NCBI GenBank assembly: GCA_038247465.1
Contig: JBBRUV010000136.1
Coordinates: 1-11,721, forward strand
Source: JBBRNH01 sp038247465
GTDB taxonomy: Bacteria; Bacteroidota; Bacteroidia; Cytophagales; Spirosomataceae
Direction: 5' to 3'
DNA: 11,721 nucleotides
The notes under the pieces were generated by a model. The model did no database searches. It had not been told where the DNA came from and was given only the letters and a program-made list of their open reading frames with translations. Each line of letters begins with the position of its first letter. The stretch's first letter is position 1. The translations under genes and the position numbers were made by a program. Of this stretch, positions 1 to 7,582 are shown in pieces.

Positions 1-286
1 CATCTTCATGATCTCGCAGCACTCCGTCTAACAGTCTCACTTCCAGCACAATAAGGATTAAGACAACTTGGAGTGATCGCCATTGTAACCAAAACTCCGG
101 TCACTGCTAACAGTCTCACTTCCAGCACAATAAGGATTAAGACCCCTTCGTTAGGAAATATCAAAGGTAAGAATTAGCTAACAGTCTCACTTCCAGCACA
201 ATAAGGATTAAGACACTTGCGCTACTTTCACAGCAGATTTGGGATGAATCTAACAGTCTCACTTCCAGCACAATAAGGATTAAGAC
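1..286 (+). CRISPR. CRISPR array (distal end), four identical 37-bp repeats
   Basis: Four perfectly identical 37-bp repeats lie at 28-64, 107-143, 178-214 and 250-286. Each starts CTAACAGTCTCAC and ends AAGGATTAAGAC. Three complete spacers separate them: 65-106 (42 nt), 144-177 (34 nt) and 215-249 (35 nt). Bases 1-27 are probably the end of a further spacer, so the array continues left of the window. GTCT near the 5' end can pair with the terminal AGAC. The 3' end ATTAAGAC resembles the 8-nt crRNA handle of many type I and III repeats, which suggests transcription left to right and makes the right side the old, trailer end. No cas gene is present here, so the subtype cannot be assigned. None of the spacers matches other sequence in this window that I could see. 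Confidence 0.96.
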
Positions 287-375
287 GAGATGTGCGGTAG
301 CCGTAAACCCGACATCGTTAGGGATTGTCAACCGGATGGAAACTATGCAAGACGATGAATAACAGCCCTAACGAT
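287..375. other. CRISPR trailer flank with a 10-bp inverted repeat
   Basis: No further repeat follows the last CRISPR repeat. ATCGTTAGGG at 314-323 is perfectly inverted as CCCTAACGAT at 366-375, with 42 nt between the arms. The loop is too long for a classic terminator. It may be a remnant of a mobile or regulatory element, or chance. The right arm lies inside the readthrough tail of the neighbouring ATPase remnant. I see no gene in 287-342. Confidence 0.4.
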
Positions 376-564
376 ATGTACCTCAACGAGTAGCACCGGC
401 AGCAGAGCGAGCGAATGGTCAAATACGTCTGCGAGCAGCCCTTGCTGATTGCAGAGATTTTTCAGAAGTGTAGTCTTGCCAACCTGTCGTGGGGCCATCA
501 CCACCAATGCCTTGCCCAACTGCCAGCGGGCTTTGAGTGATTTTTTGAGCAGACGTGGAATCAT
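343..564 (-). pseudogene. N-terminal remnant of an AAA+ ATPase (AAA_14/DUF4143-like)
   Basis: This reads as 73 codons from an ATG at 564. The first 40 or so residues look like the start of the Bacteroidota AAA+ ATPases that carry a C-terminal DUF4143 or nuclease-like domain: MIPRLLKKSLKARWQLGK, a beta strand, then APRQVGKTTLL as the P-loop. The usual first Gly of Walker A (GPRQVGKT) is Ala here. After about residue 42 (near base 440) the reading no longer resembles the family and stops at 343. Walker B, the sensors and the C-terminal domain, several hundred residues in total, are absent. This is therefore a 5' fragment left by deletion or rearrangement next to the CRISPR end. It differs from the ATPase fragment at 7583-8291, which keeps only the C-terminal half. 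A functional short protein is unlikely. Confidence 0.7.
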
Positions 565-643
565 GTTTCAAAATCTGTTGAACGGGTTCTTCAAATTGAG
601 TAAAGTTGGTCGAACACAACCCCTGAAATAGGCTGATTAACTC

Positions 644-697
644 ATGTTACGCACGGTATAGAAAATCCCTCCGGCTTTCTACGAACCCGCGTAACAT
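644..697. repeat. Nested inverted-repeat (hairpin) element
   Basis: The outer arms ATGTTACGC (644-652) and GCGTAACAT (689-697) are perfectly complementary. Inside them TAGAAA (659-664) pairs with TTTCTA (676-681), leaving an 11-nt loop. The result is a 54-nt cruciform-like element in non-coding DNA between the ATPase remnant and the oxidoreductase gene. No T-run follows, so a simple intrinsic terminator is less likely than a dispersed palindromic element (REP- or MITE-like) or the end of a lost insertion sequence. Copy number in the genome would decide. Confidence 0.6.
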
Positions 698-718
698 CAG
701 TGATTACTGGCTATTCTA

Positions 719-788
719 TTCGGCAATAACCGAACCTGTGGCCTCACCAAACCTAACCGTCCCGCCATCGGTTATCTCTTCAACCGAT
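719..788. promoter_or_regulatory. Two short inverted repeats upstream of the oxidoreductase gene
   Basis: TTCGG (719-723) and CCGAA (730-734) form one small palindrome. ATCGGTT (767-773) and AACCGAT (782-788) form a second perfect 7-bp inverted repeat with an 8-nt loop, ending 10 nt before the ATG at 799. The second could be an operator or an mRNA hairpin limiting translation of the downstream gene. I found no convincing TTG / TAnnTTTG promoter pair in this stretch. Confidence 0.35.
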
Positions 789-798
789 TTATTGACGC

Positions 799-1539
799 AT
801 GGAAACCCCCGAAATCCCCCAAGTCGCCCAACCCACCGACGAGACCAAACTCGACCGTGTTGTGGAGGCCCGTATGAAACTCAAACGCCGGTTTGAGACC
901 AAAATGGCCCAAACGCCTTCAATGGCTGACGGTACTAACGGAGTAGAAAAACCACGCGGCAAAGGCCCGGCCAACCGGCACGGAATGCCGCAGGTTCCCG
1001 TTGGGCAGACGGTTACCCAGAAATGGCCGGTGCTGGATTTGGGTTATCAACCCGAAATCCCGCTCGATAAATGGCAGTTGGCAATTGACGGCGACGTGCA
1101 TCACCCCGTCCGGCTGAAATGGGACGATTTGATGGCCCTGCCGCAGGTTGAGGACACGAGCGATTTTCACTGCGTCACCACCTGGTCGCGGTTAGACGTA
1201 CCCTGGGTGGGTGTTCGGTTCATGGATTTGGCCGCACTGGTAGACCCCAAAGGCTCGGCCACGCACATTATGTGCTACGGGTTTGATGGTTACTCGACCA
1301 ACGTCTCGCTCGAAGAAGCCCTGAAACCCGATGTCTTGCTGGTGCATACCGCCGACGGCCTTCCCCTGACCCGCGAACACGGCGGCCCGTTGCGGATGAT
1401 TACGCCCCAGTTGTATGCCTGGAAAGGCTCGAAATGGATCAAGCGCATCGAGTTTCTGACCGCCAATCGGCTTGGTTTCTGGGAAGAGCGCGGCTACTCC
1501 GACACGGCCTACCCCTGGCGCAATGATCGGTACAGCTAA
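799..1539 (+). CDS. Sulfite-oxidase-like molybdopterin oxidoreductase (COG2041)
   Basis: A 246-aa protein of the sulfite oxidase/YedY (MsrP) molybdopterin-binding fold. Residues 70-220 carry the core: DFHCVTTWSR at 122-131, in which Cys125 is the expected molybdenum ligand, then the HGGPLRM loop (194-200) and GSKWIKRIEF (210-219), typical cofactor-binding segments. The first 60 residues are charged and low in complexity. There is no Tat (RR) or Sec signal, no haem domain and no dimerisation domain, so it is a compact, probably cytoplasmic enzyme unlike periplasmic MsrP. The family acts in redox chemistry on sulfite or oxidised sulfur or nitrogen compounds; the substrate here is unknown. The ATG at 799 gives the full family N-terminus. 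The gene converges on the dehydrogenase pseudogene with 12 nt between stop codons. No molybdopterin biosynthesis gene is nearby. Confidence 0.93.
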   Translation: METPEIPQVAQPTDETKLDRVVEARMKLKRRFETKMAQTPSMADGTNGVEKPRGKGPANRHGMPQVPVGQTVTQKWPVLDLGYQPEIPLDKWQLAIDGDVHHPVRLKWDDLMALPQVEDTSDFHCVTTWSRLDVPWVGVRFMDLAALVDPKGSATHIMCYGFDGYSTNVSLEEALKPDVLLVHTADGLPLTREHGGPLRMITPQLYAWKGSKWIKRIEFLTANRLGFWEERGYSDTAYPWRNDRYS

Positions 1540-1551
1540 CGAAGAGTGCTT

Positions 1552-2312
1552 TCAGGTGCGCACCAATTGATTGTTGCGCCCGGCGGCTTCGTCCATCAAT
1601 GAGGTCACTAAATTTTGCGAAGCCGGCGATTCAGCGTCTTTGCCCTGCTTGCGCTCGTTGACCATTCCGGGAGCCGGGTCGGGCAGAGTGTAATTGATAG
1701 CGGTCAGGATTTCGGCCATTGTGTTGGGTGCTACGCCCTGTACAATGGCCGCTATTTTTGCGGGCAACGACACAATAACCTCTGGCCGACCGTAGCGGCA
1801 AGCCTCCACAATCTGGCGGGCGCAGGTTTCGGCACTGACCGACAGGCCGGGAATCGAATCGGCGGTTTTGAACCAGGCATATTCTTTTTCGTGCTGACCC
1901 CGTATCAGGGTTTGCCGCGCACTGCCCGCCCAGACAAGACCGGGGCAAACGGTGGTTACATAAATACCGTGCCGGGTGAGTTCGGTGCGTAGCCCTTCAG
2001 AATAGCCGACCATCGCAAATTTGCTGGTCACGCAGGGCAACAGGTGTGGAGCCGAGATTTTGCCCCCCAACGAGGCTACGTTCACAATTCGGCCCGCCTG
2101 GCGTTGGCGCATTTCGGGCAGCACCTCATTAACACAGTGGTAACTAAGCCCAACCCTCTCGACCGGCCGGTGATGACGATGGTTTTACCCCGAAAATCAG
2201 TTTTTCTTTTTTGGTTCAGGTAGGCGTTGAAGGCCACCCACGCGCCCAGTCCGGCGAGGCCCCAAATCAGGCCCGAAAAATGCCTGACCGGAGAAAATGA
2301 CTGATCAGGCAC
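1552..2312 (-). pseudogene. Short-chain dehydrogenase/reductase, internally deleted and frameshifted
   Basis: Two reading frames together give most of one SDR. The 5' part, from a GTG at 2312, has a membrane-anchor-like segment (LIWGLAGLGAWVAFNAYL) and the cofactor strand and motif GKTIVITGRSRGLGL. Just after GLGL, near 2140, the sequence jumps frame into HCVNEVLPEMRQRQAGRIVN and continues to the stop at 1552. About 90 residues are missing, including the rest of the Rossmann helix, the acidic-residue region and the NNAG motif. The catalytic YxxxK should read P-Y-x-x-S-K but reads PCVTSK: the Tyr codon is TGC (Cys), a single A-to-G change. The catalytic Ser region (NVAS) remains. Loss of both the cofactor-binding core and the Tyr means no activity. 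It lies 43 nt downstream of parE on the same strand. Confidence 0.88.
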
Positions 2313-2355
2313 GAGAAAAATCAGGAAATAGACTTACCAATACTGAGCAATACGG

Positions 2356-4281
2356 CTATACGACCAACGCCACGTCTTCTATGTCTTTCTCGACACGCAG
2401 GTTGTCAATGATAAACCGCTGACGGTCGGGCGTATTTTTGCCCATGTAGTAACTCAGCAGCTTTGGCACCGACGTATCTTTTTCCATAATCACCGGCTCT
2501 AAACGCATACTCTCGCCGATGAACAGGCCAAACTCGTCGGGCGAAATCTCGCCCAAACCCTTAAACCGCGTGATTTCTACTTTTTTGCCGCCTTTGGTGA
2601 GTTTATTAGTTGCTTTCTGTTTTTCTTCTTCGGAGTAGCAATACGCTGTTTCCTTGTGGTTCTTTGGATTTCGAACCCGAAACAATGGCGTTTCCAGAAT
2701 GTACAAATGCCCGTTACGGACTAAATCGGGGAAGAATTGCAGAAAAAACGTGAGCATCAGCAGCCGGATGTGCATCCCGTCCACATCGGCATCGGTGGCA
2801 ATCACAATCCGGCTATACCGCAGTGTTTCTATCCCTTCTTCGATGTCTAAAGCGTGTTGGAGCAGGTTGAACTCCTCGTTTTCATAGACTACTTTTTTGG
2901 TCAGGCCAAAGCAGTTGAGCGGTTTCCCGCGCAGGCTAAACACGGCCTGCGTCTGCACGTTGCGGCTCTTGGTGATAGAACCACTCGCCGAATCGCCTTC
3001 GGTGATGAAGAGCGTGGTGTTGAGCCGTTCGTCTGATTTCAGGTCGGGCAGGTGAATCCGGCAGTCGCGCAGTTTGCGGTTGTGGAGGCTGGCTTTTTTG
3101 GCGCGTTCGTTAGCGAGTTTTTTCACGCCGGCCAGTTCTTTGCGTTCCCGTTCCGACTGCTCAATACGTTTTTTCATCGCATCGCGCACGGCGGGGTTCA
3201 TGTGCAGGAAGTTATCGAGCCGTTCCCGGAAAAAGTCTTTTATGAAAGCATTGACCGTCGGGGCCGCCGGGTCGGGCGACATAGCAAAGGAGCCGAGTTT
3301 GGTTTTGGTCTGGCTCTCAAACACGGGTTCCTGCACCCGGATACTGATGGCGGCAATCACGCTGGCCCGGATGTCGGTGGTGTCGTATTGCTTGTCGAAG
3401 TGTTTCCTGATCGTGTCCACCAAAGCCTCTTTCATGGCCGTAAGATGGGTGCCGCCCTGGGTGGTGTTCTGGCCGTTGACGAACGAATAGTATTCTTCGC
3501 CATACTGATTGCCGTGCGACAGCGCGAGTTCGAGATCGGGGCCTTTAAGGTGAATGATCGGGTAGCGCAGGTCGTCGTCTTTGTGCCGGTTGCGAAGCAG
3601 ATCAAGCAGGCCGTTTTGCGAGACGTATTTCTGCTTGTTGAAACTCACCACCAGCCCGGCATTCAGGTAGCAGTAGTTCCAGATCATGTTTTCGAGATAC
3701 TGCGGAATAAAATGGTAGTTTTTGAACACCGTGTCGTCGGGTTCAAACACTACCAGCGTTCCGTTGCGTTCGGTGGTGGTTTGGTCGCCCTGCTGCCGGA
3801 GTTCACCGCGTTCAAACTCGGCCCATACCGTGCGTCCGTCGCGGTAGGCCTGCACCCGAAAGTAGCTGGCTAAGGCATTCACCGCTTTGGTGCCGACCCC
3901 GTTCAGGCCAACGGCTTTCTGAAACACACTCGAATCGTATTTGCCGCCGGTGTTGATTTTGGAGACCACCTCCACCACCTTGCCGAGCGGAATGCCACGT
4001 CCGTAGTCGCGAATCTCAACCCGGTGGTCAGAGACCCGGATATCAATAGTTTTGCCAAAACCCATCACGTGTTCGTCAATGCAGTTGTCCATCACTTCTT
4101 TGATCAGGACGTAGATCCCATCATCGGCGGCAGCCCCATCGCCGAGTTTGCCAATGTACATACCGGGCCGGAGCCGGATGTGTTCGCGCCAGTCGAGCGA
4201 CCGGATACTGTCTTCGGTATAATTACCGGGGGGCCGCCCGGCAGCGTACTGCCCGGTAGTTTTTTCGTTGTTTTCTGCCAT
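2356..4281 (-). CDS. parE: DNA topoisomerase IV subunit B (GyrB/ParE family)
   Basis: A 641-aa type IIA topoisomerase ATPase subunit, full length for the Bacteroidota form. The GHKL ATPase domain shows the N-box KEVMDNCIDEH (61-71, catalytic Glu62, Mg-binding Asn66), the G1 motif DYGRGIP (92-98) and the G2 motif VGLNGVGTKAVNALA (124-138). The transducer carries the QTK loop (324-326). The TOPRIM domain has EGDSASGS (428-435, metal-binding Glu) and DADVDG (497-502), followed by RFKGLGE (572-578). EGDSAS in place of the GyrB EGDSAGG, and the short length, favour ParE over GyrB. With ParC it decatenates daughter chromosomes and relaxes supercoils. The parC partner is not in the window. It follows the RND gene on the same strand by 58 nt, but functional linkage is doubtful. 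The ATG at 4281 gives a normal family start. Confidence 0.96.
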   Translation of the reverse strand: MAENNEKTTGQYAAGRPPGNYTEDSIRSLDWREHIRLRPGMYIGKLGDGAAADDGIYVLIKEVMDNCIDEHVMGFGKTIDIRVSDHRVEIRDYGRGIPLGKVVEVVSKINTGGKYDSSVFQKAVGLNGVGTKAVNALASYFRVQAYRDGRTVWAEFERGELRQQGDQTTTERNGTLVVFEPDDTVFKNYHFIPQYLENMIWNYCYLNAGLVVSFNKQKYVSQNGLLDLLRNRHKDDDLRYPIIHLKGPDLELALSHGNQYGEEYYSFVNGQNTTQGGTHLTAMKEALVDTIRKHFDKQYDTTDIRASVIAAISIRVQEPVFESQTKTKLGSFAMSPDPAAPTVNAFIKDFFRERLDNFLHMNPAVRDAMKKRIEQSERERKELAGVKKLANERAKKASLHNRKLRDCRIHLPDLKSDERLNTTLFITEGDSASGSITKSRNVQTQAVFSLRGKPLNCFGLTKKVVYENEEFNLLQHALDIEEGIETLRYSRIVIATDADVDGMHIRLLMLTFFLQFFPDLVRNGHLYILETPLFRVRNPKNHKETAYCYSEEEKQKATNKLTKGGKKVEITRFKGLGEISPDEFGLFIGESMRLEPVIMEKDTSVPKLLSYYMGKNTPDRQRFIIDNLRVEKDIEDVALVV

Positions 4282-4339
4282 GTATGGGGCTAAATTACGA
4301 AATAACGGGCATTGGGCTGCAAAACCGGGCCGGGTGAAT

Positions 4340-7300
4340 TTATGATTGAAGCCGCAACCACAACGGCAGATAAATCACAACTGCCAGTAATGACATCAAT
4401 AAGCCGCCGATGGTACCGATGCCGAGCGCGTACCAAAATGGTTCCTGCTCATAGAGTAAAAACGGTATCATGCCCACTACCGTCGAAAGCACCGTGAGCA
4501 GCACCGGCCCGATTTTATGGCGAAACGCTTTTTGATACGCCCTGAATGCCGATAGCCGGGGAAACCGAGCGCGGAGCCGGTTCATCTCGGCCATGATAAA
4601 AATCCCGGCACAGACCACATTGCCGGCCAACAGAATAAAACTGGCATAACCGCCCTGATCAAAGTTACTGTCTGTCTCGTAAAACGCCAGAAAAACACCG
4701 ATGTACGAAAGCGGGATTAATCCAATCAAGGCTAAGGGTTGCCACAGGCTTTCAAAAATCACGGCGCAGATTAAATAAATTAGTAATACCACTAAGCCAA
4801 TCAATTCGTAGGGTGTGCGTTTATTCTCGCCAAACCAATATCTGTCCATCGCTTTGGCCGTATAACCAAGCGGTAATTTAGTTCGTAAAGAATCTAACGT
4901 TTTATTTAGAAATTTCTGACCAAAATTATAGCTACCAAAATACTCGAAACTCACCACCCGCCGATATTGCTGGTCTTGTTTGTGAATTTCAGGCGTTACT
5001 TTTTTTCGTACTACTGTTGACACTTTATTTAATTTAATAACAGAATTTTTAATCAATAATGATTGATTTTTCAAACCAAAAATATCAATGACCTGGCTTT
5101 GTTCTGGTATAATTTTTAAGGCTTCGTAATCATCATTAATAAATGTAAAAATAGTCGGTTCCGGGCGGGCATTATAGGGGGCTATCCGGTTATATAAACC
5201 CACTGCTGTGGTGCCGTGCAGGGCCAGAATTTCCGAATCGGTTTGTAGCTGAAATTCGTATAAATTTTTGTGCTGAAACAATCCCGGACTGCGGTTGATA
5301 TTCACGGTCTGAATACGCGGATGGGCTTCGAGTATCCGGGCCAAAACCCCCGCTTGAGTCTCTAATTGCCGGTAGTTGTAGCCGAACATCTCGACGGTAA
5401 AGGCGGGTGTTTCTTCTTCGTTGAGCTTCTGGCTGAAGCCCTGCCCCACGCCAAAAATGTCCCAGTCAACGCCACTCATCTCGGTCGAGAGCAGAATGGC
5501 CCGGTTCTTCAACTGATACGGAAAGATGCCTTTGTCGTGCGGTTGGCGGAAGTAAATAACCATGCTGCCTTCCTGCCCGTTGTTTACTTGCGTAATGAAT
5601 TTATCTATTTCGGTGTACTGACTGAACTCATTCTCGAATCGCCGAAACACGGCTTCCATCTGTTCGGGTGTGCTTTGATTGGGGAGTTCAGCAATAACGT
5701 ATAATGATGTCCGTTCAGGCTCGTTTTGGTAGGAGCCTTCATACACATAATTCACAAAGAGCCGCAACGTGCCGCCAAGCCATTTGTTAATGAGCGGCTG
5801 AAGTTCATCCACGTACCAGTCACTACCGAGCGTAGCGTTGTACGGTTTGGCGAGTGGGTTGGGGGCTTCTAATTTGTTGGGCAACCAGAAAACGGGCAAC
5901 CCAAACAGCAGCACCGCCCCGGTGACTGCCAACGCCCGGAACCGAATCAGGATTGCTAACAGGCTTATATACAGACGCTCCAACCATAAAACGGTTCGAA
6001 GATTTCGCTGTCTTTCTCCTCCTTTTCCTCCCTCTCGTCCTTTTCCTCCTTTTCCTCCCTCTCGTCCCTTTCCTCCTCTTTGGCCCCAAAACTGCCCCAT
6101 AACCGCCGGAACGAACCCAATTGATACCAGCAATGACACCAGCAGCGTAACGGCCATCACGAGCGCGAAATCGGCCAATGCTGCCCGATTTTCTTCGGGC
6201 AGGAACCACACCACCACCAGCCCCGCGCAGGTCGTGAGGGTAGCCCCCAACAGGGCCGTAAACACCCGCCGGTCGCGGTAACGGCGGGTGTGGTCAATCA
6301 TCACAATCACGTTATCAATCACGATGCCGAGCGAGGTGGTCAATGCGGCCAGCGAGTACAGATGAATCTCGACGTGCAGGGCCGCAAATACCCCCACCGA
6401 CAGCAATAACGTGACCACTGTACTGCTGATAATCAGCCAGATATACCGCCAGCTACGGGTCGTGACGGCCACAAACACCAGCAAAATCAGCACCGCTACG
6501 CCCGTCTGAATACCGATTTTTTGCAGGTTTTCGCGGATGTACGTCGTGGTGTCATACTCAACATCGAGCCGGTATCCGGGCGGCAACGGCAACCCCGCAA
6601 TCACCTGCCGCAACGCCGACGCAACGGCGAGTTGATTGGCTCCCGCCGTTGCCGACAGCACGACGTTTACTGCCGTTTTGCCGTTAATCCGGTAGAACGA
6701 TGTGGGGGGTGGTTCCTGCCTCGTAATTTGCACTAAATCAGTGAGATAAATCACCCGGCCAGCCCGGTTTGCAACGGGAATATGCCATGTACCCCTCCCC
6801 AACCGACCCGTCGGACCGCCCTCTCCTAAAACAAAGGGAGGTGCTAAATCTGAATTACCCAAACTTACCCGTAGTGTTTGCCCCGCACCTTGCCTGATTT
6901 GCCCCAGTGGTTCGCGCTTAAACTGTTCTTGAATAGCCGTAATCAGTTCATTTTCTGTGAGTTGCAGGGCTGTTAGCGCGCTGGCATCGTAGGTTAGTAC
7001 CCACTCTGGCCGGGTGCCGCCGAAGACTGCCACATTGCCCACCCCGGCCACTGCCGCCAGCCGGGGTTTCAGCTGCTCGTCGGCGTAGCGCTGAAGTGCA
7101 CCCGGCGACACCGGGCCGCTGAGTTGCAACGTTAGCAGGGGCTTATCGCGGCTCTCCTCGGCGGGGTTGTTGAGGCTGATTTGGGGGTAAGTCAGTTGGC
7201 GGGGCAGTTGCCGATACACCTGCCGGATGAGCGCGGCCACCTCAAACCGGGTGGCATCAACATCGGTGGCGCGGTCTAATTCTAAGGTGATGTAGCCCCG

Positions 7301-7537
7301 GTTATAGCCCGACACCGACCTGATTTTTTGCACTCCGGCCAGCATCGCAAACGCCCCTTCGAGCCGGGCCGTAACCTGCCGCTCGAGGGCTTCGGGCGCG
7401 GCCCCCGCCCAGCCATAACTCACTGTTAATGAACGCCCTGCTGCCGACGGAGTCAACTGCACCGACAAACGCGGCACCAACGCCAGCCCCACCAGCGACA
7501 ACACCACAAAACCGACGATAAGGCTGTATTTTGACAC
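4340..7537 (-). CDS. RND-family efflux transporter permease (CusA/HAE-like), clipped 5' end
   Basis: A 1065-aa inner-membrane RND pump. TM1 is at 5-21, the first periplasmic porter domain at about 30-330, and TM2-6 at about 343-480. A cytoplasmic linker follows at 480-530, TM7 at about 533-552, the second porter domain to about 905, and TM8-12 at 912-1062. TM4 carries IVIDNVIVMID: one proton-relay Asp (Asp408) with Asn next to it, and TM10 (AGNVVCAGIFIMAEM) has no Lys. Both fit CusA-like pumps better than AcrB. The substrate cannot be read from sequence. The GTG at 7537 is the only practical start, since the next Met is residue 65, and it leaves just four residues before TM1. A TGA lies seven codons upstream in frame, and another frame there reads NALLR, as family N-termini often do. 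A small deletion may have trimmed the true start. No adaptor or outer-membrane channel gene adjoins it. Residues 489-506 hold a two-copy Gly/Lys/Arg repeat. Confidence 0.92.
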   Translation of the reverse strand: MSKYSLIVGFVVLSLVGLALVPRLSVQLTPSAAGRSLTVSYGWAGAAPEALERQVTARLEGAFAMLAGVQKIRSVSGYNRGYITLELDRATDVDATRFEVAALIRQVYRQLPRQLTYPQISLNNPAEESRDKPLLTLQLSGPVSPGALQRYADEQLKPRLAAVAGVGNVAVFGGTRPEWVLTYDASALTALQLTENELITAIQEQFKREPLGQIRQGAGQTLRVSLGNSDLAPPFVLGEGGPTGRLGRGTWHIPVANRAGRVIYLTDLVQITRQEPPPTSFYRINGKTAVNVVLSATAGANQLAVASALRQVIAGLPLPPGYRLDVEYDTTTYIRENLQKIGIQTGVAVLILLVFVAVTTRSWRYIWLIISSTVVTLLLSVGVFAALHVEIHLYSLAALTTSLGIVIDNVIVMIDHTRRYRDRRVFTALLGATLTTCAGLVVVWFLPEENRAALADFALVMAVTLLVSLLVSIGFVPAVMGQFWGQRGGKGREGGKGGKGREGGKGGERQRNLRTVLWLERLYISLLAILIRFRALAVTGAVLLFGLPVFWLPNKLEAPNPLAKPYNATLGSDWYVDELQPLINKWLGGTLRLFVNYVYEGSYQNEPERTSLYVIAELPNQSTPEQMEAVFRRFENEFSQYTEIDKFITQVNNGQEGSMVIYFRQPHDKGIFPYQLKNRAILLSTEMSGVDWDIFGVGQGFSQKLNEEETPAFTVEMFGYNYRQLETQAGVLARILEAHPRIQTVNINRSPGLFQHKNLYEFQLQTDSEILALHGTTAVGLYNRIAPYNARPEPTIFTFINDDYEALKIIPEQSQVIDIFGLKNQSLLIKNSVIKLNKVSTVVRKKVTPEIHKQDQQYRRVVSFEYFGSYNFGQKFLNKTLDSLRTKLPLGYTAKAMDRYWFGENKRTPYELIGLVVLLIYLICAVIFESLWQPLALIGLIPLSYIGVFLAFYETDSNFDQGGYASFILLAGNVVCAGIFIMAEMNRLRARFPRLSAFRAYQKAFRHKIGPVLLTVLSTVVGMIPFLLYEQEPFWYALGIGTIGGLLMSLLAVVIYLPLWLRLQS
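6011..6081. repeat. Polypyrimidine tract with two 27-bp tandem repeats inside the RND gene
   Basis: On the + strand, 69 of 71 bases are pyrimidines; the exceptions are G at 6037 and 6064. Two adjacent 27-bp units, 6020-6046 and 6047-6073, are identical at 26 of 27 positions. On the coding strand each unit encodes GKGREGGKG, giving residues 489-506 in the cytoplasmic loop between TM6 and TM7. The repeat keeps frame. Such a tract can slip during replication and could form triplex DNA. Confidence 0.9.
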
Positions 7538-7582
7538 GAAGTAAGGCGTTGATGGTCAGCGTATATACGGAAATAAATTTGA

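Noticed and set aside
3052..3873. Long plus-strand reading frame of 273 codons opposite parE
   Set aside because: It lies entirely antisense to a highly conserved gene in GC-rich DNA, where long antisense frames are common, and its translation shows no recognisable domain.
4282..4339. Possible promoter for parE (TAATTTAG on the minus strand)
   Set aside because: The -7 match is imperfect and the nearest TTG lies 22 nt away; not enough to annotate.
5823..6209. Minus-strand frame with Arg/Lys-rich repeats overlapping the RND gene
   Set aside because: It is the same 27-bp repeat read in another frame; the RND frame is clearly the real one.
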